The notes under the pieces are model-generated. The model made no database searches and was not told the DNA's origin. It saw only the letters and a program-made list of their open reading frames with translations. This document shows, in pieces, positions 22,339 to 28,835 of a DNA stretch of 41,410 nt. Source of the stretch: a virus. Position 1 is the stretch's first letter. Each line of letters opens with the position of its first letter. Location of the stretch: positions 1-41,410 of IMG/VR virus record IMGVR_UViG_3300047446_000091. The stretch is one strand, 5' to 3'. Made by a program: the position numbers and the translations under genes.

Positions 22339-22617
22339 CTAGTCGACGAACTCAGCGCCCGGCGAGACGAGGCGCACATGTTCAGCGGCGATCCACACAC
22401 CGCGCTGAGTACGCCTCTTGACGAAACCCGACTCGTTGCCGGTTGGCTTCACATACAGCATCGGGCGCAGCCTGCCAGCCTCAACACGGGCCGTGACCCG
22501 CTCGACGAGGGCGTCAGACATGCGCACACGGTTGCCGTTACGGGTCGCGTAGCTGACGAGGTCACCCCGGTACAGCTCATCCCCCGCATAGTCAGTGACA
22601 GTTCCTCGCTTGCCCAT
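22339..22617 (-). CDS. Small hypothetical protein, beta-barrel-like
   Basis: A 92-residue basic protein. MGKRGTVTDYAGDELYRGDLVSYATR and WIAAEHVRLVSP read as an SH3/KOW-like barrel that could bind nucleic acid. It follows the RDF gene closely (2 bp apart). Function unknown. Confidence 0.6.
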   Translation of the reverse strand: MGKRGTVTDYAGDELYRGDLVSYATRNGNRVRMSDALVERVTARVEAGRLRPMLYVKPTGNESGFVKRRTQRGVWIAAEHVRLVSPGAEFVD

Positions 22618-22619
22618 GC

Positions 22620-23318
22620 TCAGCGCTCCTCGGCAATCGCGTCATTCCAGGACTTGAGAACCTTGATTACCGGCTTGCGGTACTCAACGTTCTTACCGGC
22701 CGAGGTGGTGAACTGGACTAGTTCGAGACTCAGCGTGCAGAGCGCCTCTCCCCCGATGCGCTCAAGCTCATCCTCTATCTCGTGCAGCACAGAGACGAGG
22801 TCCCACGAGGTCGAGGTGAACTTGCCGATGCCGAGCTCGTAATCCTCGGCGAGACGGAAAGAGACAGTCGTATTGGGCTGCGGACCACGACCCGCGCGAG
22901 CAGCCGCCTTACGGTCGGCGAGGAGCGGCGGACAACCGCACGGCGTACCACGGTCCTCGTCCGGCGAGAGGAACTCAACACCGTCACACTCATGGATCGG
23001 GCCGGAACGTCCCCAAAGGATCATCCGCGCGTTGATGGCCTTAGTGCCGTCGATGACCACCTGCACGGCGTTCGTGTCGGTGAGCACCTCTAGGAAATCC
23101 TCCTTAGAGGTTTCCCACTCGTCGACCGTGCCGCCCATAAGGAGCGAGATTGCCTTGGCTACCTCAGGGTCACCGGAAGTGACGCGCCAATCCGCAAGCG
23201 ACTGAGGCCGGTTGTTGGCCATGCGACCCGAACGGAACTGAAACGCAACGTCGTTGGCGAACTGTCGACGAGGCTTAGGCTTAGCGTCGGGGTCGGTTTC
23301 GAAAATGCGGACGCCCAT
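22620..23318 (-). CDS. Recombination directionality factor, phiC31 gp3-like
   Basis: A 232-residue protein that I recognise as like phiC31/phiBT1 gp3: start MGVRIFETDPDAKPKPRRQF, then FANDVAFQFRSG, WRVTSGDPEVA, the CDGVEFLSPDEDRGTPCGCPP segment (near 130-150) with conserved cysteines, and YRKPVIKVLKSWNDAIAEE at the end. In phiC31 gp3 binds the serine integrase and switches it to excision. Encoding it with a large serine integrase fits. ATG at 23318 with GAGGT upstream; early element and palindrome copy 11 lie in its leader. Confidence 0.82.
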   Translation of the reverse strand: MGVRIFETDPDAKPKPRRQFANDVAFQFRSGRMANNRPQSLADWRVTSGDPEVAKAISLLMGGTVDEWETSKEDFLEVLTDTNAVQVVIDGTKAINARMILWGRSGPIHECDGVEFLSPDEDRGTPCGCPPLLADRKAAARAGRGPQPNTTVSFRLAEDYELGIGKFTSTSWDLVSVLHEIEDELERIGGEALCTLSLELVQFTTSAGKNVEYRKPVIKVLKSWNDAIAEER

Positions 23319-23372
23319 ACTGTGTGACCTCACTCTGAATGTCTGTGATTGGTGGGAGCGAGCAAGGGGGTG

Positions 23373-23392
23373 ACCTCCCAAATTTGGGAGGT
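23373..23392. repeat. Palindrome copy 11, within a long hairpin
   Basis: Perfect copy flanked by a second inverted pair, GCGAGCAAGGG / CCCTTGCTCGC, so the leader of the RDF gene could fold into a stem of over 20 bp with an internal bulge. Confidence 0.95.
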
Positions 23393-23426
23393 GCTTACCG
23401 GCCCTTGCTCGCCCCGTACTTACATC

Positions 23427-23443
23427 TGAGAGGGGGTCTCTAG
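23427..23443 (-). promoter_or_regulatory. Early 17-bp element, one mismatch (upstream of RDF)
   Basis: CTAGAGACCCCCTCTCA followed by GATGTAAGTACG. Its TAG is the stop of the RNA ligase gene. The RDF start is 109 nt downstream, with palindrome copy 11 between. Confidence 0.7.
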
Positions 23444-23991
23444 CGCGCTTCCCACTTGCCCGCATCGTTCGCGTCAAGGGTCACCTTGAACACGTTGCGA
23501 GTCTGCGTATGAAAGATGCACACACCCTCAGCGTTCGTGAATCCCGGGGCGGCGACGGAACCGAGATCGGCCATTTCGTCGAGCCATTCCGTGATCTTCC
23601 GCTCACTGAACGGGCCCACATACAGCACCGGCACGGGACCCACGGGGACGTCGCCCACGGTCGCGTTAAGCGCTGCATGGGTCGCAGTATTGAAGAGCGA
23701 GAAACGGCGCTCAGAGAGGCCGTAGTTTCGCTGGATACCCCTCCCCCACCATTCGCCGAAGTGGACCCCGGGGCCGAGCAGCATCCCAAGCTCCGCCGCA
23801 TGCTCGTACACCCAGCGGGCAAACCCGTAGTTGTCAGCCTCAGGAGTGATGAGCCGGTTTCGGGACTGCGTCGCAACGGCATAGCCCGCCTCGTCCACGT
23901 GAATGGCAGCGTTGGTGCCGTCGATCTTTTCCGTGATGACGATCTCTCGGAAAAGTCGCTTGGTCTTGGGCCACGGAACGAACTCGGTCAC
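23440..23991 (-). CDS. RNA ligase family protein
   Basis: A 183-residue nucleotidyltransferase of the RNA ligase (Rnl2/DRB0094-like) family. Motif I EKIDGTN (Lys22 as the AMP-accepting residue), SRNR as motif Ia, FGEWWGRGIQRNYG as motif III, EGVCIFH as motif IV and VFKVT as motif V are all present. It lacks a large C-terminal domain. It could reseal cleaved tRNAs or nicked RNA; two tRNAs are encoded here. GTG at 23991 directly follows the nuclease stop. Confidence 0.85.
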   Translation of the reverse strand: MTEFVPWPKTKRLFREIVITEKIDGTNAAIHVDEAGYAVATQSRNRLITPEADNYGFARWVYEHAAELGMLLGPGVHFGEWWGRGIQRNYGLSERRFSLFNTATHAALNATVGDVPVGPVPVLYVGPFSERKITEWLDEMADLGSVAAPGFTNAEGVCIFHTQTRNVFKVTLDANDAGKWEAR

Positions 23992-24831
23992 CTACTTCCC
24001 CCGCCGCTGAGTGCCAGTCACGAACGAGGTCCCGCCCGCAGCAAGCGGCTTACCGATGACGGTCTTACTCGTCTCCCGGTCCCAATCGAATGTTGCCCGC
24101 AGGTGGAGGAACTGCGCGAACACCTCGTCATTGACGAGGACGGGCTTGAATGCCCACTGATCGGCAGTGATGTGCAGCACCGCAGCGCCGTCAAACTCCG
24201 GCATCGGCTCACTCGACCCGTCCGGCGCAACGATGCGGTCGGCGTAGGCGTATGCCGCCATCTGTAGGGCCACGTCCGGGTAGGTGGCCTTAGAGGTCTT
24301 CCAGTCGGCCATGAGGAGCGCGGGAGTGCCCGAACGGTCCGGGGTCGGTTTGTTGTCCTCGTCGAGCCACACGCGGAGGATGGCGTCAAAGGATCCGGCG
24401 TACTTGTGGGTGTCGGACCATGCCACATCCTCAGCGCGGACTAGCTCAGGGTTCACGACCTCAAGGAACTCCGCGAAATGCCGGACGTACGGCGCGAGGT
24501 CGGGGTGAACGCGCCCGATGAGTTCGCCACGGATCATCCGCTCAAACAGATCGTGAGCGGCCGAGCCAACATCAGCGCGCAGCTTGGTATATCGGCGGGC
24601 TGCATTCTTGAGCCAGTCGACGGCACCCTGTCGGTCGCGCTCCGCCATCTGCCCGACGAACGGCAGCGAGTCAACGGCGAGTTCGGCGACCATCTTGGCA
24701 TTCCAGAAAGCCAGGAACGGCTTAGGGAGCATGCCGATTACCGAGGTGACCCCGGGGACCTTCTCGGCCGTTTCGTGGTCGACGTAAAAGCGGGACCCTC
24801 CCCGCATGATGGTTCGGACTGTACCGGCCAT
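23992..24831 (-). CDS. PD-(D/E)XK nuclease (RecB/Cas4-like)
   Basis: A 279-residue nuclease. Motif residues are YAGSFDAIL with the catalytic Asp, LLMADWKTSK (the DWKT strand) and the following QMAAYAYA motif with Gln and Tyr, as in RecB-like exonucleases. Its place between structured element B and the RNA ligase/RDF genes suggests a recombination or DNA-processing role. ATG at 24831 has AAAGGGG upstream; an early element lies 39 nt before the start. Confidence 0.88.
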   Translation of the reverse strand: MAGTVRTIMRGGSRFYVDHETAEKVPGVTSVIGMLPKPFLAFWNAKMVAELAVDSLPFVGQMAERDRQGAVDWLKNAARRYTKLRADVGSAAHDLFERMIRGELIGRVHPDLAPYVRHFAEFLEVVNPELVRAEDVAWSDTHKYAGSFDAILRVWLDEDNKPTPDRSGTPALLMADWKTSKATYPDVALQMAAYAYADRIVAPDGSSEPMPEFDGAAVLHITADQWAFKPVLVNDEVFAQFLHLRATFDWDRETSKTVIGKPLAAGGTSFVTGTQRRGK

Positions 24832-24869
24832 GGAAACCCCTTTGGGTCGTGGTTGCTTACACGACCACT

Positions 24870-24886
24870 TGAGAGGGGTTCTCTAG
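24870..24886 (-). promoter_or_regulatory. Early 17-bp element, two mismatches (upstream of nuclease)
   Basis: CTAGAGAACCCCTCTCA, start codon 39 nt downstream, immediately beside element B. No coding gene ends here. Confidence 0.7.
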
Positions 24887-24887
24887 C

Positions 24888-24978
24888 TGACGGTATGGCG
24901 AATCGAGGGGCTGTTTTGGTTTCTCTTAAGGACTTCTATTGGGATACCTAGATCAGTATCTAAAACGTCATACCGTCA
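24888..24978. other. Structured element B (paired with element A)
   Basis: A 91-bp element bounded by TGACGGTATG/CATACCGTCA, with an inner GATAC/GTATC hairpin and a core similar to 5484-5577 (GTTTT, GTTTC, CTTAAG, CTATTGGGA). Arms differ from those of element A but remain self-complementary. Lies between the terminator of gene 25125 and the nuclease gene. Confidence 0.6.
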
Positions 24979-25061
24979 TCCTCTCCCGCTGAGTCGCTCA
25001 TATGAGCGCCGCCGGCTGCTCATTTGAGCAAAAGCCGTGTGCGGCCGTCTGAGGGCATGAG

Positions 25062-25097
25062 AAAGCCCCGCCGGGCCGAGGGGGCCTAGCGGGGCTG
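25062..25097 (-). terminator. Intrinsic terminator after gene 25125
   Basis: Minus-strand AGCCCCGC / GCGGGGCTTTC hairpin, 28 bp past the stop codon. Confidence 0.8.
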
Positions 25098-25124
25098 TAA
25101 GGCTGCGAGAGGGGCTGTTACGCC

Positions 25125-26153
25125 TCAGTCGGTGCCGATGTGGCCGTGACAGTCGGGGCACCAAATCCCCAGGAATGTCGGGCCGTTCAGCACGGCCTTA
25201 GGGGTCTTGCCGCACAGCGTGACCCGAGCGCCGTCGAGCCACCCATGGGCCCAGAGGTCACCCTCAGCGGCAACCTCCTGAAACGTGTCTGCCTCCCACT
25301 GGAACCCCGGACCCTGGGGGTTGCGTCCACGGGCAACCGCCTCGTCAATCTCCGCCGATGTTTGGTCCCGACCCTGAAACGCCTTTACTTGCTCCCACAC
25401 CTCCGGGGATGCGTCGGGCAGCGTGAGGGGGTTTCGCTTGGCTTCGGCCTCAGCCTCGACGTCACGGTTGTCTCGGAACTGCGGTAGCTCTGAGATCTCA
25501 CCTAGGCGCGCGAGGAACTCTTCCGGGGTCCCCTTCCAGCCGGGCGGCACCTCCCCACGATCGGGCGCGAGCGACGCTTCCAGCCGTGCCGCGCGTTCAG
25601 CGTCGGCGTGTTCCAGAACGGCATCCCCGTGCCGGTGCTCCTCCTCCGTGTAGTGAGTCAGGGACTCCCCCGGCTTACAGCACTCGGCGCAATGCATGCG
25701 GAACGTCGGGGAACACACGAGGTGGCCGCCGATCACTGTCATGGTCCATCGGGGGCGCGTCCGGCCACACCCAACGGTGGTGCACACGGTTGGGGTCTCG
25801 TCGCGCTCCTCGTCCTCACGCGTCTCGGTCCAGCGGAGCCGGTAGGTCTGATCGTCCATCTTCTCTTTGAAGTCCCGGAAGTCCTCACAAGCGCGAGCCG
25901 CTTCCCACACCCGCTCCCATGCCTCGTGCTGCACGTCCCACCGGTCTTGCGGATGCTTGTCCCCCACCCGGGCCGTACCGTCGTACGCCTCTTGAATCTT
26001 GAGCCGTCCGGTCTTGCGGTTGGCCTCGTGCTCGCCACCGACCCAACCGGCGAACACATACCCCGCCGCCTCGTCCGCAGTGAGCACTACCGGCACTCCC
26101 CCAACCGGGCCGGTCACCTCGTACGTGGCTGTTTCGGTCTGCTTCTCGGTCAT
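25125..26153 (-). CDS. Cysteine-rich early protein, unknown function
   Basis: A 342-residue acidic protein. Two possible zinc sites are visible: VCTTVGCGRTR with HCAECC in the middle (about 125-165), and TLCGK with WCPDCHGH at the C-terminus. The C-terminal TLCGK...CxxC arrangement also occurs at the N-terminus of the neighbouring 409-residue protein, so the two share a zinc-ribbon module. The rest is helical and Glu-rich. ATG at 26153 has GGAGGGGAC upstream; a strong hairpin precedes it. Function unknown. Confidence 0.65.
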   Translation of the reverse strand: MTEKQTETATYEVTGPVGGVPVVLTADEAAGYVFAGWVGGEHEANRKTGRLKIQEAYDGTARVGDKHPQDRWDVQHEAWERVWEAARACEDFRDFKEKMDDQTYRLRWTETREDEERDETPTVCTTVGCGRTRPRWTMTVIGGHLVCSPTFRMHCAECCKPGESLTHYTEEEHRHGDAVLEHADAERAARLEASLAPDRGEVPPGWKGTPEEFLARLGEISELPQFRDNRDVEAEAEAKRNPLTLPDASPEVWEQVKAFQGRDQTSAEIDEAVARGRNPQGPGFQWEADTFQEVAAEGDLWAHGWLDGARVTLCGKTPKAVLNGPTFLGIWCPDCHGHIGTD

Positions 26154-26174
26154 GGTGTCCCCTCCTAACGGGAA

Positions 26175-26207
26175 GGGGCCCCCGGGCGATGTGTACCCAG
26201 GGGCCCC
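26175..26207 (-). terminator. Strong hairpin between genes 26222 and 26153
   Basis: Stem GGGGCCCCTGGG / CCCGGGGGCCCC (minus strand) followed by TTCCC. It is likely an attenuating terminator inside the early operon. Confidence 0.65.
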
Positions 26208-26221
26208 GGTCTGACGGTCGG

Positions 26222-27451
26222 TTAGATCAGAGCCTTGCGGAGTTCCTTGAGCTTGTCCTCAAGGTCCTTGATCTCCCCCTCAAGCTTGCTCTTCTCGTCC
26301 TCGTCCTCAATGGTCTCAAGGTACGAGATATCAAACTTGTTGATGAGCTTAGCGAGCCCCGCGACGAAAACCTCAGCCTTCTTTTCCGGCGCGGCATCCT
26401 CGACCTGCTGACCCGTGGTGCGGATGGCCTCACCGTTCCCGCCCTCAGGCTCGGCGACCGCTCCGCCTCCCGCCTCAATGGCGAGCTTGGCCTCAGCGGC
26501 GAGCTTGCCCTTTTCCTGCTGACGCTCCTTCTCGCGCTCAAGGGCAGACTTGGGCGACAGCTTGTAGAACTCAAACACCGCGTCGGACGGCTTAGCGTCG
26601 GGGTGCGCTTCCTTGACCTTGCCGAAGTGCTCGGCATACTCCGCAGGGCTCGCGTCCAGCGCCCGGACGTAGCTCACGAGGACGTCAGACATCTGATACT
26701 GCGTGGCCTTGACCATGGCGGCGACGGCCGCACGTACCTCGTCGTCGGTGCCGTCGAGCTTGCTGCCCGCAGCCTTGTACATGTCGCTAGCGGCGAGCTT
26801 GGCAGCCTGCGTCTGCGCCTTAAGGTCGGGCAACCCGCTCTTGTTCTTGAGCCTCAGCCTCATGTCGAGGATGACCTCAGCGACGCTACGCGCGGTCTGG
26901 CTTGCCTTGGTGTGCGCGGCGACACCCTCACGGATGCGCTCCGCGCCCATGTCCACAAGCTCAGTGAGACCCTCGGCCGTCTTGTAGTCGACCGTTTCGA
27001 GGTTGACGACCTCAGCCTTGGGAGCGGGCTCAACCTCAGCCTTGGGAGCGGGCTCGCCCTTGAGGGCTCCGGTGAGGTTGGCGCGCAGCGCGTTACGCTC
27101 CCCCGCCGGAAGCGAGGCAATCACGGTGTCCGCTTCCTTGCGGAGCGCCTCAGCACCCTCAGCGTCCTCCCCCGCCTCAGCAAGCGCCCGGACAGCCTCA
27201 GTCAGCTTGGCGACGGTCTCACGCTTCTCAGCGGTCGTCGGCTTAGCAGTCTTCTCGGCGGTCACAGTCTCAGTCACAGTCACAGTCTCCTCGTTCTTGG
27301 TACGGACAGCCTCGCACGCCTTGCAAACTGCGGCGGGCTCACCCTCGATGGCCTTACCCTTGCTCGCGTCCTTGCCGCACAGAGTCTTGGACATGTCCTC
27401 GGCCAGAAGGTGTCCGGTCTTGCCAGCGCCGATCTGAACGTAGGTGCTCAT
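26222..27451 (-). CDS. Coiled-coil, zinc-ribbon early protein; candidate repressor by position
   Basis: A 409-residue protein. The N-terminus has GHLLAEDMSKTLCGK and CKACE, a likely zinc ribbon (about 14-47). Then come a Thr/Glu/Lys-rich linker, a helical region with an EPAPKAEV tandem repeat near 135-150, a basic stretch RLRLKNKSGLPDLKAQTQ near 215-235, and a Lys/Glu-rich C-terminal coiled coil. It is the only gene with two tandem palindrome-linked promoters, as expected of an autoregulated immunity gene (the phiC31 repressor gene has operators flanking its promoter). That function is inference; no classical helix-turn-helix is certain. Confidence 0.7.
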   Translation of the reverse strand: MSTYVQIGAGKTGHLLAEDMSKTLCGKDASKGKAIEGEPAAVCKACEAVRTKNEETVTVTETVTAEKTAKPTTAEKRETVAKLTEAVRALAEAGEDAEGAEALRKEADTVIASLPAGERNALRANLTGALKGEPAPKAEVEPAPKAEVVNLETVDYKTAEGLTELVDMGAERIREGVAAHTKASQTARSVAEVILDMRLRLKNKSGLPDLKAQTQAAKLAASDMYKAAGSKLDGTDDEVRAAVAAMVKATQYQMSDVLVSYVRALDASPAEYAEHFGKVKEAHPDAKPSDAVFEFYKLSPKSALEREKERQQEKGKLAAEAKLAIEAGGGAVAEPEGGNGEAIRTTGQQVEDAAPEKKAEVFVAGLAKLINKFDISYLETIEDEDEKSKLEGEIKDLEDKLKELRKALI

Positions 27452-27497
27452 GTTGTGTGCCTCCCCTTGCTGCCCGCCGTTCGGGCTTGCGTTGCCA

Positions 27498-27526
27498 ACT
27501 GTAGTGGTTGCGCCGTTGGTGTGCAA
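27498..27526 (-). promoter_or_regulatory. Palindrome-linked promoter, proximal (gene 27451)
   Basis: TTGCAC (27521-27526), 17-bp spacer, TACAGT (27498-27503), 3 bp after palindrome copy 12. Confidence 0.65.
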
Positions 27527-27529
27527 CTC

Positions 27530-27549
27530 ACCTCCCAAATTTGGGAGGT
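27530..27549. repeat. Palindrome copy 12
   Basis: Perfect copy; proximal of a tandem pair upstream of gene 27451. Confidence 0.95.
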
Positions 27550-27580
27550 CCCCACCCTCGTCGTCGTCACTGGAGAGGCC

Positions 27581-27610
27581 AGACTAGCGGACCGGGCGAG
27601 AGGCTCGCAA
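27581..27610 (-). promoter_or_regulatory. Palindrome-linked promoter, distal (gene 27451)
   Basis: TTGCGA (27605-27610), 18-bp spacer, TAGTCT (27581-27586), 2 bp after palindrome copy 13. It reads through copy 12. Confidence 0.65.
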
Positions 27611-27612
27611 CC

Positions 27613-27632
27613 ACCTCCCAAATTTGGGAGGT
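27613..27632. repeat. Palindrome copy 13
   Basis: Perfect copy; distal of the tandem pair, 83 bp from copy 12 (start to start), about eight helical turns. Confidence 0.95.
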
Positions 27633-27662
27633 CAGATTCACTCGAACGGGTGACGGGAAAGC

Positions 27663-27693
27663 AAAAACCCCCCATCCCGGAGGATGAGGGGTC
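27663..27693 (-). terminator. Intrinsic terminator after dNMP kinase
   Basis: Minus-strand ACCCCTCATCC / GGATGGGGGGT stem followed by TTTTGC; separates the lysis/kinase unit from the early operon. Confidence 0.85.
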
Positions 27694-27700
27694 GTTACGG

Positions 27701-28258
27701 TCACGCGCGGGTGACGAGGTGATCCGCCTTGAGCCACAGCTCATTGATCATGCTGTTGTTGTAGATGATCCGATGGGGCACCCATGTGTTGAGCGCCGTT
27801 TCACTCTCGTGTGCCATTTGGGCTATGCCGGGCCGTACGACCCGCACCGTTTGGAAACCGGCGCCGTCCAGCGTGAGCGCCTCATCGAGATATCGGCAGT
27901 CTGTGACGACTACCGGCTTTCCGGCGGTTTCCCAACGGGCAATCTTGCTCATGGCCACGCCGAGCCAGTAGCCCGGAATTTCCTCGCGTACGGTCTGCCC
28001 GACGTTTTGGAGAATCCGGCGCACTTCCGGGTAGCGGTCCTTTGCGTATTCCCATCCGGTGTCCGCGACGAGGCGAGAAAGCTGTACGGGCGGCATATCG
28101 GGGAACGTGGCTATCAGCGGGTCAATGCGGAGCGCCATTTCCTTGAGCGGGTCGGCGAATGCGACGCGCACATATCCGTGACGCTCGACGAGGCGTGACG
28201 CAATAGTGTCTTTCCCACTACGCGCACGCCCCATGAGTGCGATGTTCGGCAAAACCAT
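27701..28258 (-). CDS. Deoxynucleoside monophosphate kinase-like P-loop protein
   Basis: A 185-residue P-loop kinase. Walker A GRARSGKDT at 10-18, then the substrate region FADPLKEMA near 34-42 and TDCRYLDEA near 120, as in phage dNMP kinases. It would phosphorylate dNMPs for replication, downstream of ThyX and dCMP deaminase in the pathway. ATG at 28258 is preferred for GGAGG 7 nt upstream. A degenerate early element lies 36 nt before the start. Confidence 0.85.
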   Translation of the reverse strand: MVLPNIALMGRARSGKDTIASRLVERHGYVRVAFADPLKEMALRIDPLIATFPDMPPVQLSRLVADTGWEYAKDRYPEVRRILQNVGQTVREEIPGYWLGVAMSKIARWETAGKPVVVTDCRYLDEALTLDGAGFQTVRVVRPGIAQMAHESETALNTWVPHRIIYNNSMINELWLKADHLVTRA

Positions 28259-28293
28259 GTCGGCAACCTCCGAGGTTGGGTGTCCCCCAACGT

Positions 28294-28310
28294 CAGAGAT
28301 GGCCTCTCTA
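28294..28310 (-). promoter_or_regulatory. Early 17-bp element, degenerate copy (upstream of dNMP kinase)
   Basis: GTAGAGAGGCCATCTCT-like match (TAGAGA, GCC, TCTC, then GAC conserved). Its TAG is the stop of the 67-residue gene and it lies 36 nt before the kinase start, the same geometry as the other copies. Confidence 0.45.
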
Positions 28311-28511
28311 CTCGCCGTAAGCGTCGGTCCAGTAGGCATCAGCCGTCTTAGTGTTCTCGACCCGCTGTACGGCCTCACCGGTACCGAGGATCGCCGCAGC
28401 AACGGCGAGTACGGCCTCAGTCGGCACGTCGGGCAGGAAGTGTGCGACCACGGGCAGTAGGGCCACGATCAGGCCATAGATGCGCGCGGGATGCGACTTT
28501 AGGAAGTTCAT
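28308..28511 (-). CDS. Putative holin or lysis membrane protein
   Basis: A 67-residue protein with two hydrophobic helices (about residues 11-26 and 33-45) separated by a short LPDVPTE turn, and a charged C-terminus ending WTDAYGE. Size, topology and place after the endolysin fit a small holin. ATG at 28511 with GAGGAAAA upstream. Confidence 0.7.
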   Translation of the reverse strand: MNFLKSHPARIYGLIVALLPVVAHFLPDVPTEAVLAVAAAILGTGEAVQRVENTKTADAYWTDAYGE

Positions 28512-28604
28512 GTTTTCCTCACTCTGCGTGAAATTTTGACCCCGGAGCCGGCATAGGGCATAGCCGTACGTAATCGGACATCCGGGGGCATACGGTGGTT
28601 ACGC

Positions 28605-28832
28605 TCAGCGAATCAGGGTCACGGCCGCTGAGGCTAGCCCGGCAACGGTCGCGACAGGCAGCGCGTAACGCCACGCCTCAAGCTTGCGCAACCGCTGTTC
28701 GTGGTCATCGAGTTGCTGCGCCACACCCTCACTCGCTTGAGTCAAGCTCCGGACGTCCTCACGTAGCCCAACAATCTCGTCGTAGATCTCCCGAGCAGAG
28801 ATCGTCACCCCTAGGGGGTCTCTCTCGTCCAT
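28605..28832 (-). CDS. Membrane-anchored coiled-coil lysis protein (holin-like)
   Basis: A 75-residue protein: coiled coil (about 10-52, IYDEIVGLREDVRSLTQ...QRLRKLEAW) then a single C-terminal membrane helix (YALPVATVAGLASAAVTLI). This layout is typical of phage lysis-cassette proteins annotated as holin-like or hemolysin XhlA-like. Starts 3 bp after the endolysin stop. Confidence 0.7.
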   Translation of the reverse strand: MDERDPLGVTISAREIYDEIVGLREDVRSLTQASEGVAQQLDDHEQRLRKLEAWRYALPVATVAGLASAAVTLIR

Positions 28833-28835
28833 GAC

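Noticed and set aside
26189-28198. Large plus-strand open frame of 669 codons
   Set aside because: It is antisense to three well-supported minus-strand features (the 409-residue gene, terminator and dNMP kinase), has no ribosome-binding site, and has the Leu/Arg/Gly-rich composition of a GC-rich shadow frame.
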